From Bradyrhizobium sp. NDS-1 (lineage in GTDB: Bacteria > Pseudomonadota > Alphaproteobacteria > Rhizobiales > Xanthobacteraceae), in the NCBI RefSeq assembly GCF_032918005.1, contig NZ_CP136628.1, positions 3,271,501-3,335,500 of the forward strand: a stretch of 64,000 nt of DNA, given 5' to 3'. The position numbers and the translations under genes were made by a program. Positions 16,098 through 26,551 of the stretch are shown here, piece by piece. How positions within the stretch are numbered: the first letter of the stretch is position 1; the number at the start of each line of letters is the position of its first letter. The notes beneath the pieces are model-generated. The model had not been told where the DNA came from and made no database searches. It was given only the letters and a program-made list of their open reading frames with translations.

Positions 16098-17351
16098 CCC
16101 CTCGGGGTAGCAGTCGTAGACCAGCGCCTTGAACGCGGGGGTGATGCGGCCGCGCTCGTTCTGAGTCTGCTGCATCATGAGGTAGACCATGTCGAGCTTG
16201 GGATCGACGCCGAAATAGGTGCCGCTGCCACTGTCCCATTTCAACTCGCCGAGCGAGCCCGGCGGCGGCGGTTTTGCGTTGCCCGGATCGGTCCGCACCG
16301 CAAGGCCGTAGCCATAGCCGAAGCCGTCGCCCGGGTAATAGAAGTAATCGCGTCCGACGCCGGAGCCTGGCCCGATATGATCGGTCGTCATGGCCTTGAA
16401 CGCGGCGGGGCTCAGGTAGCGCTTGCCCTCGAATTCGCCGCCGTTGAGGAGCATCTGCGAAAAGCGCTGATAGTCGGTGATGGTCGAGAGCAGGCCGCCG
16501 CCGCCGGACTGCCATTCGGGATGGTCGAGACGCTCGCGCTCGCCGGCGAGCAGGATGAAATCGTTCGGCAGCGGTCGCGCCATCCGCGCCAGCTCGTCCT
16601 CCGTCGTCAGTGCGAATTTGGTGCTGCTCATGCCGAGCGGATCGAAGATGCGCTGCTTCAGGAACTGATACAGCGTCTGGCCCGAGATGATCTCGATGAC
16701 GCTGCCGAGCACGTCGGTGGAATGGCCGTAGCGCCACAGCGTTCCAGGCTGCCGCGCCAGCGGCAGCCTGGCGATGCGATCGGCGAATTCCCTGTTGTTG
16801 AACTGGCCTTCGAAGATGTTGGCGGCCTTGTAGACCTGCTCGACCCATTTGCCGCCGATATAGTCGTAGCTGATGCCCGAGGTATGCCGCAGCAGATCCT
16901 CGATGTTGACGGGACGGACCGGCGGCACGAGGTCGAGCTTGAGCTTGCCGTCCGGCTCGGTGACCTCGAGACCGACCTTGGTGTCGGCAAACAGGGGGAT
17001 GTATTTCGACACGGGGTCGGTGAGCGCGAGCTTGCCCTCGTCGATCAGCATCATCGCGCCAAGGCACGTGATCGGCTTCGTCATCGAGTGGATGGCGAAG
17101 ATCGTGTCCGGCGTCATGGCAAGGCCGGTTCGGGTGTCACGCACGCCGAACGTCTTGAGATAGACCGGCTTGCCGTGCTGCTGCACCAGGATGACGGCGC
17201 CGGGCAGCCGGCCGCTCGTGACCTCGTTGTCGAAGAAGGCCGTGATGCGGTCGAGCCCCGCGGACGAGGGGGCGGGGATGTCGGCGGCCCGGCTTCGCGC
17301 CATCGAGCCGGCGAGCAGCGCGGCTCCGACCAGAAAATCACGACGTCTCAT
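16083..17351 (-). CDS. Class C beta-lactamase-like serine hydrolase, exported
   Basis: The 422-residue protein begins with a twin-arginine-like signal (MRRRDFLVGAALLAGSMARSRA). The serine hydrolase motif SMTK (SxxK) lies in FAIHSMTKPITCLGAMML, and YGHS is in the place of the YxN motif. The C-terminal half carries GGGGLLSTITDYQRFSQMLLN and the glycine/tyrosine-rich DGFGYGYGLAV segment typical of EstB/AmpC-like esterases. It is likely a periplasmic esterase or peptidase with an unknown substrate. ATG 17351 is preceded by GGGAGGAAG. Its last codons overlap the end of the EAL reading frame by 15 bases, tail to tail. Confidence 0.88.
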   Translation of the reverse strand: MRRRDFLVGAALLAGSMARSRAADIPAPSSAGLDRITAFFDNEVTSGRLPGAVILVQQHGKPVYLKTFGVRDTRTGLAMTPDTIFAIHSMTKPITCLGAMMLIDEGKLALTDPVSKYIPLFADTKVGLEVTEPDGKLKLDLVPPVRPVNIEDLLRHTSGISYDYIGGKWVEQVYKAANIFEGQFNNREFADRIARLPLARQPGTLWRYGHSTDVLGSVIEIISGQTLYQFLKQRIFDPLGMSSTKFALTTEDELARMARPLPNDFILLAGERERLDHPEWQSGGGGLLSTITDYQRFSQMLLNGGEFEGKRYLSPAAFKAMTTDHIGPGSGVGRDYFYYPGDGFGYGYGLAVRTDPGNAKPPPPGSLGELKWDSGSGTYFGVDPKLDMVYLMMQQTQNERGRITPAFKALVYDCYPEGLRRP

Positions 17352-17599
17352 CCGGGCTTCCTCCCTGCTCGGGAACAAAGCCGCAAGACGTCGAACGCGT
17401 CAACAAGACTCCGATTAAAATCGTGTCACGATTCGGCGCGTACGGTCTTGCTCGGCTGATGGGCTGGCAGACATGGACGACCCGGGCGAGCTCTCGTCCG
17501 GATCGAGGCTGACATCGCCGGGCATCTCGTCAACCGAAGGTACTCCGGCCGCTCGACCAGCAGATCGCTCCGGCCTCAATGGTGCAGTTGGAGCTCCGG

Positions 17600-19072
17600 C
17601 TACATAGCGCGAACGCTCGCGAGGAATTTATCGACTTGAACCTCCAACGCGGATGCATTCTTGGCCAGGCTGCCGGAGGCGGTCAGAACATTCCCCGCTG
17701 CGTCGCTTGTGTCGCCGACGGCCTGGTTGGTGCTGCTGATATTGGTCGAAACCTCCTTGGTGGCCGCGACTTGTTGCTCGACCGCACTCGCGATTGCCGT
17801 GCTGATCTCGCTTATGCGATTGATGGTCTGGGAAATCGCCTTCAGCGCTCCGGCCGTGTTGCCTGTCGCGGATTGCATCTCGTTGATCTGGGCGCCGATC
17901 TCCTCCGTCGCCTTGGCCGTTTGGCTTGCAAGTGCCTTCACCTCCGATGCAACGACGGCGAAGCCTCTGCCAGCCTCGCCGGCCCGCGCGGATTCGATTG
18001 TTGCGTTCAGTGCGAGGAGGTTGGTCTGACCGGCAATCTGGCTGATGAGGGCCACTACGTCGCCGATCTTCTGTGCCATTTTCACCAGGCCGGAGACGAG
18101 TTGATCGGACTTTTCCGCCTCTTCGACCGCCACCCTTGCGACTTTGCTCGCCTCGGCAACTTGCCTGCTGATCTCGTTCACGGAGGAGCTGAGTTGCTCG
18201 GAAGCCGATGCCGCTCCGGCGGATCGCTGGCTGACAAACTCGGCGGTGGAGGACAGCGACTGCGCCGTCGCCTGCATCTCGGACGAGGCGGAAGCCAGTG
18301 TGCCCACCAGGCTCTTCACGTCTCGTTCAAAATCATCCGCGAGCCGCACATTGGTTGTGACGACGGACCAGTTGAGCATCGCTCCCGTGTAGTTGCCCTT
18401 CCGGTCGTACAGGGGCGAAACGCGCAAGTCGAGAGTCTCGGGTCCCAGCTTGATCTTGGCGGCGTGGGGCAGGCGGGTCGGGTCGCCGACGATGCGACGT
18501 TGGTGCTGTGGGTTCTTGTGGAAGATGTCAAATGACTTGCCGACGAGCTCGTCCGGGGCGGCCGGAAGCAGGTGCCGCAGAGGCGTGAGAGTCTTGACAC
18601 TGGTTTTGTTGACGTAAGTGATATTGAAATTGGTGTCGCACATCATGATATTGAGCGGCATGTTGTCGAGCATCTGCAACTGCCGTTCGGTCTCGGCTTC
18701 GAGCTTGGCCTTCTCGGTCGCAAGCTCCCAAGTGAGCATCGGGCCAGTGTAGCGGCCGCGCGCATCGATCATGGCGGTCACGGTGAGATCGAGCGTCTCG
18801 CCGCCAATGGTGATGCGGGCCCGGTGCGGGAGATTTTTGGGATCGGACAGAAGTCGTCGCTGGTGATCGGGATTCTTGTGGAAGATGTCGATCGATTGGC
18901 CGATCAGGGCGTCGACTTTGACGGGCAGCACGTGTTCGATTTTCTTGAGATTGTTCCTCGTCGATTCATTCAGGTAAATGATCTTGAAATCTGTCATTTC
19001 GCAGATCATCACGCTGATCGGCATCCGGTCGAGCAGACCGAACGAGCTGTCAGATTTGAAGCGGGAAAGCAT
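17600..19072 (-). CDS. Soluble methyl-accepting chemotaxis protein with duplicated PAS domain
   Basis: The 490-residue protein has no transmembrane segment, so it is a cytoplasmic receptor. Two PAS units are exact-period duplicates of 120 residues: [18 protein letters not shown] at 61-78 and [18 protein letters not shown] at 181-198. The signalling domain (about 255-490) includes the conserved hairpin [37 protein letters not shown] region at about 346-382, which contacts CheA/CheW. The repeated FHKNP motif resembles heme- or small-ligand PAS receptors, but the ligand is unknown. No other chemotaxis gene is adjacent. Confidence 0.93.
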   Translation of the reverse strand: MLSRFKSDSSFGLLDRMPISVMICEMTDFKIIYLNESTRNNLKKIEHVLPVKVDALIGQSIDIFHKNPDHQRRLLSDPKNLPHRARITIGGETLDLTVTAMIDARGRYTGPMLTWELATEKAKLEAETERQLQMLDNMPLNIMMCDTNFNITYVNKTSVKTLTPLRHLLPAAPDELVGKSFDIFHKNPQHQRRIVGDPTRLPHAAKIKLGPETLDLRVSPLYDRKGNYTGAMLNWSVVTTNVRLADDFERDVKSLVGTLASASSEMQATAQSLSSTAEFVSQRSAGAASASEQLSSSVNEISRQVAEASKVARVAVEEAEKSDQLVSGLVKMAQKIGDVVALISQIAGQTNLLALNATIESARAGEAGRGFAVVASEVKALASQTAKATEEIGAQINEMQSATGNTAGALKAISQTINRISEISTAIASAVEQQVAATKEVSTNISSTNQAVGDTSDAAGNVLTASGSLAKNASALEVQVDKFLASVRAM

Positions 19073-19208
19073 GTTTTAAGACCCCCAGTTGAGAACGTTC
19101 AAGTTAAGATGACATCGGGCCATGACTGGCCAATTCCGAATTGCGGAATGACTCAACGCAACTTGCTACAATGATCGTGCGGTGGCTGAATTGGATTGCG
19201 GCACTAGG

Positions 19209-20879
19209 TCAATTGACGAGCACGGCGCCGTCGCATCTGACGCCGGAAACCCATACGTCCGCTTGCCCAATACCGACGCCGAGCGCAGCGAGCGTGCCTG
19301 CGAGTATCTGATCAATCGAACTGGTAGCGCCGGAGAGAATGTTGGCGACTGTCGAGCCGACGCCCGGTAGAGGAAGCGCGAGAGGACCCGACGTGACCGT
19401 CAGACTCATGTCCCTGAGCAGGCTCGACATCAGCGAAGAGGTGAAGTTCGTCGTCGTGACTGTCTTGATCGTCTGGGCCTGAATGTCAGAGTAGGTGAAA
19501 TCAACCTGCTTTGCGGTGGAGTTGCTTATTTCAGCATGAGCGCGCCCAGTGACGCTTACGCCGGCTACGCTGAGCAGCGTAGCGGGCGGAGGATTTGGCT
19601 TGGTCCTGAAATTGGTCATGTCGGCTATCGTGACATTGCCGACCCATGCATCGACGACGCCCGGGGTGACGCCGAGCGATACAGTCGTGCTGCTGATGTC
19701 GGGTCGTCCGCAGGAGATGGCGGACAGCGTGGCCGTACCTGCCGCGACTTCGACATAGATCGGCAGGTTGACAGCGGGAATTCCTCCGCTGCCGGCGAGC
19801 TGGATCGTAATCAGGACGCGCGTTTGAGCCGTGTGGACGCTCGCTCCCTGCGCGCCGACGGCGAACCAGCCCGAGCCCACCGGACGTTCACCGATCGTGG
19901 CGACCACGGAAACTTGCGTGATGCCCGGCAGGTTGAGGTTCACGCTGGTTGCGATCTGATTGGTCCCATTCGCAACTGCGGCAGCGCCGGACAGCAGGTT
20001 CAAGAGCGAGAGGCTGACTCCGATCTTGGGCTTCTGGCCAACGGCGAGGCTGCCGTAAGGCCCAAGATTCAGAAGCGATCCCGGGGCAATCCGGGTTGAC
20101 TGTCCCGAGACTGCTTGCGCTATATTCGACAAAGTGATCGTGGCCGCGTTGTTGCCATTCGTACTCTGTTGCGTCGCCAACATTGCCGTAATGAGATCGG
20201 CCATCTTGATGTTTCCGGTCAAGACATTGTCGTAAGTGGGGCCAGTCACGCTGGCGCGGGTGGCGAGCGCAGAAAGGAAATCGAACGCATCGATCCGCGC
20301 GTTCGCAAGTGCCTGATAATCCATTGCCGTAAGTGAAAGGTTTGTGCCCAGCATCGATCCAAGCACGGCATTGATCAGCCCGCCGTTCACCGCAAGCAGG
20401 CGTGAGCCGATCGCAAATGAAGCGAGTGCCGTGCTCGATGCCGTTGCTGACGTCCTGATCGTGTATTCGCTCGAACCGGTGATGTAACGGGCAAAATGAA
20501 GCGGGGTCTTTGTTTCGAGAGTGACGCGCGCGGCCGTCGGAGCGCCAGTTGCCGGCGTGACGAAGCGTTTGTCCGGCACTACGGCAGCGTTCGGCGCGTA
20601 GGTTCCAAGCTCGACGCTGACCAGCGCTTTCGCTGGATAGTTGTTGCGTACGACAGTTGCCGAGGCGGCATTCGTCGCATTGTTCAGATTGCCAGCGGCG
20701 ACGATCGCGGCAAGATCCGCTGCGCTCTGAGCTTTGCGCCTGTCGGCAAAGATCGAGCCGACATCGACGCCCAGGGCCGCACAGCCGATGACCAGCGTCA
20801 TCATACTCGCTCCGATGATTGCAACGTTGCCGCGATCGTCAGAGGCGAACCGAAACAGGAGGTGCCGAGCCAATTTCAT
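19209..20879 (-). CDS. TadG-like pilus-assembly or secretion protein
   Basis: The 556-residue protein starts with the TadG-type N-terminus: a short cytoplasmic stretch, FASDDRGNVAIIGASMMTLVIGCAALGVDVG (membrane helix) and DRRKAQSAADLAA. The large exported part is Ser/Thr/Ala-rich with long repetitive beta-like segments and a C-terminal paired-Cys element (SGVRCDGA). TadG-like proteins act with the Flp/Tad pilus or as anchored surface proteins. The rest of a tad locus is not in this window. ATG 20879 is preceded by GGAGGG and starts one base after the TadE stop codon, indicating translational coupling. Base composition looks less GC-rich than the surroundings. Confidence 0.82.
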   Translation of the reverse strand: MKLARHLLFRFASDDRGNVAIIGASMMTLVIGCAALGVDVGSIFADRRKAQSAADLAAIVAAGNLNNATNAASATVVRNNYPAKALVSVELGTYAPNAAVVPDKRFVTPATGAPTAARVTLETKTPLHFARYITGSSEYTIRTSATASSTALASFAIGSRLLAVNGGLINAVLGSMLGTNLSLTAMDYQALANARIDAFDFLSALATRASVTGPTYDNVLTGNIKMADLITAMLATQQSTNGNNAATITLSNIAQAVSGQSTRIAPGSLLNLGPYGSLAVGQKPKIGVSLSLLNLLSGAAAVANGTNQIATSVNLNLPGITQVSVVATIGERPVGSGWFAVGAQGASVHTAQTRVLITIQLAGSGGIPAVNLPIYVEVAAGTATLSAISCGRPDISSTTVSLGVTPGVVDAWVGNVTIADMTNFRTKPNPPPATLLSVAGVSVTGRAHAEISNSTAKQVDFTYSDIQAQTIKTVTTTNFTSSLMSSLLRDMSLTVTSGPLALPLPGVGSTVANILSGATSSIDQILAGTLAALGVGIGQADVWVSGVRCDGAVLVN

Positions 20880-20880
20880 C

Positions 20881-21294
20881 CTAGAACCCTCCGTAGGGAA
20901 TGGCGGCGGACCGAATGATCGTTGATGTGGGAGCCCGTACGAGTGGAAGGGCGAAAACGATGCTGCCGGACGCATCATATGTGACGGTCACCACGTACAC
21001 GTTCGCGGCGCTGCTCGATGGAGCCGCGCTGACGGCAAGCTTACCGGGATCCAGCAGAGGGTAGGTCGAAGCGTGTGCAGAGACGTAACCGGTCGCAATC
21101 GTGTTGCGTTCGCTGTCGGAGATTCCAGCGACCGAAGACCGCGCGGCTTCCGCGGCGAGCTGCTGGACTCCGTGGACCATCGTCAGATAGCCACCGAAGA
21201 TGACGATCCCGAACAGCATCAACAGAAAGAGAGGAGTGATCAGAGCGAATTCGACGGCGGAAGCGCCACGTAGGCAGAGCACGAATCTAAGCAT
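20881..21294 (-). CDS. TadE-like pseudopilin-type protein
   Basis: The 137-residue protein has the TadE-like prepilin start CLRGASAVEFALITPLFLLMLFGIVIFGGYL, with a Glu five residues after the likely processing point, and a single N-terminal transmembrane helix followed by a periplasmic domain. It forms an operon with the TadG-like gene one base downstream. TadE minor pseudopilins are normally cut by the TadV/CpaA peptidase, which must lie elsewhere if this protein is used. Confidence 0.85.
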   Translation of the reverse strand: MLRFVLCLRGASAVEFALITPLFLLMLFGIVIFGGYLTMVHGVQQLAAEAARSSVAGISDSERNTIATGYVSAHASTYPLLDPGKLAVSAAPSSSAANVYVVTVTYDASGSIVFALPLVRAPTSTIIRSAAIPYGGF

Positions 21295-21510
21295 GTCAAC
21301 CTCAACCCTTTGTTGTGGCTGAGGATGGGAGCATGCTCGTTACGGGTTATTGTATGCTTTGTTCCGTAAATTTGCGGATACCATTGCAAGCTTTGGGCCT
21401 CCAAGAATCTATGGGCCCATAAAAGTGTTGTGGCACATCAACGTTTCAGGGGGGGTATGCCGTAAGAGAAGCAACCATTGGTTAAATATCTTAAAGGGGA
21501 TTTTGATTAA
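21295..21510. promoter_or_regulatory. AT-richer divergent promoter region with a 12-base palindrome
   Basis: This 216-base spacer separates the tadE-tadG pair from the LysR gene at 21511. TATGGGCCCATA (21410-21421) is a perfect palindrome. The region is visibly richer in A and T than most of the window, as expected of promoters. No precise promoter can be assigned by eye. Confidence 0.4.
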
Positions 21511-22374
21511 ATGAATCACCGCAAGAGGCACGTAAATATCCCAACAGAAATCGTGCGTACCGCGATTGTGATCTCCGAAACCGGGAGCCTTTCGAAGGCC
21601 GGTGAACTGTTGGGCTTGAGCCAGCCGGCGATCAGTTCACAGATGAAAAGGCTTCAGAATCTCGTGGGAGGACCGCTGTTTGAGCGGAGTTCAACCGGTA
21701 CGACTCTCAGCGACCTCGGCAGGCTTGCGCTGCAACAAGCCAGGCGGATGATTGAGGCGAATGACCAGTTAATGAGACTGTCGGGCAATACTGAGCGCTC
21801 GCAGCCGGTCAAGCTGGGCCTCAATTCGCTCTTCGCGACCGATTTTTTCAAGGCACCACAGTCAGTTGGTAGCCTTTCTGGCATCTTCATCCAGGTCGAC
21901 CAGTCAGGCACCCTCGCCAAAGCCTTGATCGAGGGGTATCTCGATATTGCCTGCTTGTTTGATCATCAACGCATGGATGGCGATCTTCGCCAAATGATAG
22001 TGGCGGCAGATGACGAGCCGCTCGTCTGGGTCAGGGCGAAGCAGTTTGTGGTAAGTCCGGGATCTCCCATTCCGATCCTGACTTGGCCCGGAGACGACTG
22101 GATGGTGCGAACGCTCGAACGTCACGAAATTTCTTATCGGATTGTTTTCAGCAGCCCCGATTTCGAAGTGAAGCTACGAGCGGTGGAAGCTGGCATGGGG
22201 TTCACCGCCGTCCCTGCCAGCAAGGTGCCGGGCACGGTGGTCGTCGCCAAGGATTATTATCTTCCTGAACTGCCTCCCATACGCCGGATCATGTGCGTTC
22301 GAACGAATCCCGGCAACGCGCTCATGGCTGAACTCACGAAGCAGCTGACGTCGTTGTTCTTCGAGCCGAAATAA
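21511..22374 (+). CDS. LysR family transcriptional regulator, divergent from tadE-tadG
   Basis: The 287-residue protein has a LysR DNA-binding domain, VRTAIVISETGSLSKAGELLGLSQPAISSQMKRLQ, and an effector domain with VKLGLNSLF and ESMGF-like VEAGMGFTAVPAS. It sits directly upstream of, and divergent from, the Tad-like genes and may control them. AAAGGGGA is about 12 bases before the ATG, a rather long spacing. Its codon use seems less GC-biased than neighbours, as for the tad pair. Confidence 0.9.
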   Translation: MNHRKRHVNIPTEIVRTAIVISETGSLSKAGELLGLSQPAISSQMKRLQNLVGGPLFERSSTGTTLSDLGRLALQQARRMIEANDQLMRLSGNTERSQPVKLGLNSLFATDFFKAPQSVGSLSGIFIQVDQSGTLAKALIEGYLDIACLFDHQRMDGDLRQMIVAADDEPLVWVRAKQFVVSPGSPIPILTWPGDDWMVRTLERHEISYRIVFSSPDFEVKLRAVEAGMGFTAVPASKVPGTVVVAKDYYLPELPPIRRIMCVRTNPGNALMAELTKQLTSLFFEPK

Positions 22375-22405
22375 ATCGTCGGCCTTGGAAGCAGACTTTC
22401 CGGCC

Positions 22406-22969
22406 CTAGAATTTGGTCACGATAGTGGACAGATCGGGTCGCGGACGGTCTTCGCTGGGCTTGGTCGGCGTGCCGATATGGACGAAGCCGGCGAGCTTTT
22501 CGTCCGGCTTGAGGCCGAGTCCGTCGAGCACGTCGCGATCGAAGGAGAACCAGCCGGTCAGCCAGCAAGCGCCGTAGCCGAGCGCGGTCGCGGCCGTGAC
22601 GATGTTCATGGCGCTGGCGCCCGCCGACAATTCCTGCTCGAACGCCGGCACTTTCGGATGCGGTTTGGTGAAGCTGACGATGCCGATCACCAGCGGCGCG
22701 TCGGTGAGGCGCTTGCGCTCGACCTCGACGTCGGCCGCGGGCGCGCCTGGATTCTTCCGCGCAAAGACCTTCGCGATCACCTCGCCGGCGCGCTGGCGGG
22801 CATCGCCCTCGAAGATGATGAAGCGCCAGGGCGCGAGCTTGCCGTGATCGGGCACGCGCGCGCCAATGGTGAGGATCGTCTCGAGCTCGGCCGGCGAAGG
22901 GCCAGGGCCGGTCATCTCGCGCGGCTTGACCGAGCGGCGGGTCTTCAGGAGTTCGATGGCGTCGGGCAC
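22406..22969 (-). CDS. Nitroreductase family protein (YdjA-like)
   Basis: The 187-residue FMN-dependent oxidoreductase has the nitroreductase pattern: AIELLKTRRSVKP (FMN phosphate contacts), LTIGARVPDHGKLAPWRFIIF, and a C-terminal ATALGYGACWLTGW flavin-ring motif. It would use NAD(P)H to reduce nitro compounds or quinones. The start is taken as GTG 22969, preceded by GAAGAGGAT and immediately starting the conserved region; an ATG at 23032 would add 21 unconserved residues. Confidence 0.88.
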   Translation of the reverse strand: MPDAIELLKTRRSVKPREMTGPGPSPAELETILTIGARVPDHGKLAPWRFIIFEGDARQRAGEVIAKVFARKNPGAPAADVEVERKRLTDAPLVIGIVSFTKPHPKVPAFEQELSAGASAMNIVTAATALGYGACWLTGWFSFDRDVLDGLGLKPDEKLAGFVHIGTPTKPSEDRPRPDLSTIVTKF

Positions 22970-23062
22970 TGCAATATCCTCTTCAGCTCGTCGTCGGGCG
23001 TGCCATGCCGAGATAAGCATGCACGCCCGCAACCGGAAGCGAATTTAGATCGATTTCAGGGA

Positions 23063-25105
23063 TCAGCCCGCTTCCCGCATCCGCCGGACGTCCGGCGGCG
23101 TCGCCTCGTCGACCAGCGCGGCGATGGCTTCGGCGGTCGTCATCACCGTCTGGCCGTCGCTGCCGAGGCGGCGGACCGAGACCGAATGCGTCTCGGCCTC
23201 TTTCTTGCCGACCACGAGCAATGCGGGGATCTTGGCCAGCGAATGCTCGCGGACCTTGTAGTTGATCTTTTCGTTGCGCAGGTCGATCTCGACCCGCAGC
23301 CCCGCGCGCCGCGCCTGTTCCATCACCACCTTGGCGTACTCGTCGCCTTCCGAGGTGATGGTGGTGACCACCGCCTGCACCGGCGACAGCCAGAGCGGGA
23401 AGTTGCCGGCATAGTGCTCGATCAGGATGCCGATATAGCGCTCCATCGAGCCGCAGATCGCGCGGTGCACCATGACAGGCGGTTTCTTGCCGCCGTCATG
23501 GTCGATATAGAACGCGCCGAACCGTTCCGGCAGGTTGAAGTCGACCTGCGTGGTGCCGCACTGCCAGTCGCGGCCGATGGCGTCGCGCAGCACGTATTCG
23601 AACTTCGGTCCGTAGAAGGCGCCTTCGCCCGGATTGATCTCGGTCTTGATGTGATTGTTCTGCGCCTGGATCGTGCTCAGCACGGTCGCCATCACCCGTT
23701 CGGCGTGATCCCACATCGCGTCCGTGCCGACGCGCTTCTCCGGCCGGGTCGACAGCTTCACGGTGAGGTCGCCGGTGAAGCCGAAGTCCGCATAGGTCGA
23801 CAGAATCAGGTCGTTGATCTTCAGGCATTCCGCGGCGAGCTGGTCCTCGGTGCAGAAGATGTGCGCGTCGTCCTGGGTGAAGCCGCGCACGCGCATCAAG
23901 CCGTGCATGGCGCCGGAAGGCTCGTAGCGATGCACCACGCCGAACTCGGCGAGGCGCAAGGGCAGGTCGCGGTAGCTCTTCAGGCCGTGCTTGAAGATCT
24001 GCACGTGACCCGGGCAGTTCATGGGCTTGAGCGCGAACCAGCGCTTGTCCTCGGCCTCGTCGCCGGCCGACTGCGCGGCGAACATGTTCTCGCGATACCA
24101 GCCCCAATGGCCCGAGGTCTCCCACAGCACCTTGTCGAGGATTTGCGGCGCGTTGACCTCGCTGTAATCGCCGGTCAGGCGCCGGCGCATATAGGCGATG
24201 AGCTGCTGGAAGATGGTCCAGCCCTTCGGGTGCCAGAACACGACGCCCGGACCTTCCTCCTGGAAGTGGAAGAGGTCGAGCTCGCGCCCGAGCTTGCGAT
24301 GGTCGCGCTTTTCGGCTTCCTCGATCTGCCTGAGGTAGGCGTCGAGGTCCTCCTGCTTGGCGAAGGCCGTGCCGTAGATGCGGGTCAGCATCGGATTGTT
24401 GCTGTCGCCGCGCCAATAGGCGCCGGCCACCTTCATCAGCTTGAAGGCGTTGCCGACCTTGCCGGTCGAGGTCATGTGCGGGCCGCGGCAGAGGTCGAAC
24501 CAGTCGCCCTGATAGTAGATCTTGATCGGCTCGTTGCCGGGAATGGCGTCGACCAGCTCGACCTTGAACGCCTCGCCCTTGTCGCGGAATACCTGCTTGG
24601 TCTTCTCGCGGTCCCAGACCTCCTTGGTGAAAGGTTTGTCGCGCGCGATGAGCTCGCGCATCTTCTTCTCGATCGCGGCAAAGTCTTCCGGGGTGAACGG
24701 CTCGTTGCGGAAGAAGTCGTAGTAGAAGCCGTTCTCGATCACCGGACCGATGGTGACCTGCGTGCCCGGCCACAGCGTCTGCACGGCTTCGGCCAGCACG
24801 TGCGCGCAGTCGTGGCGGATCAATTCGAGGGCGCGCGGGTCGTCGCGGTTGACGAGCTCGAGCTTGGCGTCGGCCTCGATCGGGTCATTGAGATCGGTGA
24901 GCACACCGTCGAGCGCCATCGCAACCGTACGCTTGGCCAGCGACGGCGAGATGCCCTTGGCGATGTCGAGGCCGGTGATGCCGTGGTCGAACTGGCGCTG
25001 TGCGCCGTCGGGGAAGGTGAGGGTGACTTTGGCGGCGGGGGTCACGGGCTTCAGATTGGAGAGGCTGTACTGGAAGCCGGACTCGGATTTGGGCTGGTCG
25101 GTCAT
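23063..25105 (-). CDS. thrS: Threonine--tRNA ligase
   Basis: This is the full-length (680 residues) class II synthetase that charges tRNA-Thr. Domain order: N-terminal TGS domain ([23 protein letters not shown]), the editing/SAD domain with [11 protein letters not shown], the catalytic core with zinc ligand [31 protein letters not shown] (motif 2), [14 protein letters not shown] and [18 protein letters not shown] (motif 3), and the C-terminal anticodon-binding domain. It is cytosolic and essential. Start ATG 25105 has a nearby AGGAGAAA. It is single-gene, flanked by the nitroreductase downstream and a divergent MFS gene. Confidence 0.98.
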   Translation of the reverse strand: MTDQPKSESGFQYSLSNLKPVTPAAKVTLTFPDGAQRQFDHGITGLDIAKGISPSLAKRTVAMALDGVLTDLNDPIEADAKLELVNRDDPRALELIRHDCAHVLAEAVQTLWPGTQVTIGPVIENGFYYDFFRNEPFTPEDFAAIEKKMRELIARDKPFTKEVWDREKTKQVFRDKGEAFKVELVDAIPGNEPIKIYYQGDWFDLCRGPHMTSTGKVGNAFKLMKVAGAYWRGDSNNPMLTRIYGTAFAKQEDLDAYLRQIEEAEKRDHRKLGRELDLFHFQEEGPGVVFWHPKGWTIFQQLIAYMRRRLTGDYSEVNAPQILDKVLWETSGHWGWYRENMFAAQSAGDEAEDKRWFALKPMNCPGHVQIFKHGLKSYRDLPLRLAEFGVVHRYEPSGAMHGLMRVRGFTQDDAHIFCTEDQLAAECLKINDLILSTYADFGFTGDLTVKLSTRPEKRVGTDAMWDHAERVMATVLSTIQAQNNHIKTEINPGEGAFYGPKFEYVLRDAIGRDWQCGTTQVDFNLPERFGAFYIDHDGGKKPPVMVHRAICGSMERYIGILIEHYAGNFPLWLSPVQAVVTTITSEGDEYAKVVMEQARRAGLRVEIDLRNEKINYKVREHSLAKIPALLVVGKKEAETHSVSVRRLGSDGQTVMTTAEAIAALVDEATPPDVRRMREAG

Positions 25106-25291
25106 TGCTTTTTCTCCTGAGGCTCACTCCTGCGAACGAGCGCAGGTAAGCGGGAACGAGCGATATATCAGGCGATTCGGCCTGCGCAATCCGGCAATTC
25201 CAAGAAATCGGCGCGCAAAGCCGGGACGGTGCATCAACTATTTCGAGCGGCGGCCTTTAACGGGTGCCGGGCCCGCGCTACATGCACCTGC

Positions 25292-26461
25292 ATGGAAAAT
25301 GCGCGCGCCCGGCGTTTCGCGCCAACCGCCCTGATGCTTGGCAATCTCGTCACCGGCTGCTCCGTGCTGGCCCCAGCGGGCATGCTGCCGGAGTTGGCGG
25401 GCGGGCTCGACGTCAGCATTCATGCAGCCGGGCTGCTGATCACCTTCGGCGCGGTGACGCTCTGCATCGGCTCGCCGCTGACGGCCTGGCTGACCAGTCG
25501 CATCGAACGTCGGACGTTGCTCACGACGACGCTGGTGGTGCTTGCCTTGGGCAATCTCGCCTCGGCCTTTGCGCCCGACTACACCAGCCTCCTCGTCATT
25601 CGTCTCGTGATGCTCGCGGTCGGCGCACTCTATACGCCGCAGGCCGCCGGCACGGGGGCCTTGATCGTGCCGGCCGAGCGGCGGGGCAGCACCATCGCCT
25701 ATATCTTTCTCGGCTGGTCGCTCGCTGCTGCCGTTGGCCTTCCGCTGATCACCTTCATCGCCAGCCGCTATGGCTGGCGCGCGGCCTATGGCGAAATCGG
25801 AGTGCTCGGCTGCATCAGCTTCGTGCTGTTGCTGCTGCGGCTTCCGGCGGGCCTGAAGGGCGCGCCGGTGGATTTGAAGACCTGGCGCGAGGTCGGCGGC
25901 AACAGGACGATTCTGCTGCTGCTTGCGATCACCATGCTGCAAATGTCGGGGCAGTTCGTGGTGTTCACCTTCATGGGCCCGCTGCTCAACAAGCTCACCG
26001 GCGCCGGCCCCGATGCGATTGGCACGGTGTTCGCGCTCTACGGCGTCTGCGGTTTCCTCGGCGTCGTCATCGCCACCCGCATCGTCGACACTTGGGGCCC
26101 TTATCGCACCTCGCTGCTGTTCGCCTGCCTGTTATTGACCGGGATCACGGGCTGGGCGCTCGGCGCGGGCACGCTTGCTTTCATGACGTGCGGGGTCGCG
26201 ATCTGGGGCCTCGGCTTTGCGTCGACCAATTCGATGCAGCAGGTGCGGCTGGTCGCTGCCGCGCCGCCGCTTGCATCGGCGACCGTCGCGCTCAACACCT
26301 CCGTCCTCTACATCGGCCAGGCGGTCGGCTCTGCCATCGGCGGACTGTTGTTCGCCCGCGAGCTCCTGCATACGCTCGGCTTCGTCGCGGTCGGTTTCGT
26401 CGCGGTGGCGCTGATCCTGCTGATCCTGACCCGGCCCCGGTCCGCTGCCGCAGCGGCCTGA
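25292..26461 (+). CDS. Major facilitator superfamily transporter (drug efflux type)
   Basis: The protein of about 389 residues has twelve hydrophobic segments and the DHA1 hallmarks: a WLTSRIERRTLL loop between TM2 and TM3 and GWRAAYGEIGVLG after TM5. It probably exports sugars, amino-acid derivatives or drugs using the proton gradient; the substrate is unknown. The start is uncertain: ATG 25292 gives a normal short N-terminus, whereas ATG 25229 adds 21 residues including several Cys. It is divergent from thrS. Confidence 0.87.
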   Translation: MENARARRFAPTALMLGNLVTGCSVLAPAGMLPELAGGLDVSIHAAGLLITFGAVTLCIGSPLTAWLTSRIERRTLLTTTLVVLALGNLASAFAPDYTSLLVIRLVMLAVGALYTPQAAGTGALIVPAERRGSTIAYIFLGWSLAAAVGLPLITFIASRYGWRAAYGEIGVLGCISFVLLLLRLPAGLKGAPVDLKTWREVGGNRTILLLLAITMLQMSGQFVVFTFMGPLLNKLTGAGPDAIGTVFALYGVCGFLGVVIATRIVDTWGPYRTSLLFACLLLTGITGWALGAGTLAFMTCGVAIWGLGFASTNSMQQVRLVAAAPPLASATVALNTSVLYIGQAVGSAIGGLLFARELLHTLGFVAVGFVAVALILLILTRPRSAAAAA

Positions 26462-26551
26462 ATCTCGCGGTTTCGTATGTGCAAGGTGCTTGGCAAACCG
26501 CGCGCGGGAGCGTTAGAACGCGGTCATGGGGACCAAAGAGAGTTGACTGAA

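Noticed and set aside
21428..21450. Sigma-54-like TGGCAC before the LysR gene at 21511
   Set aside because: The downstream TTGC element at the required distance is absent.
22385..25120. 911-codon open frame antisense to thrS
   Set aside because: thrS is unambiguous; the long antisense frame follows from GC-rich third positions and has no recognisable motif.
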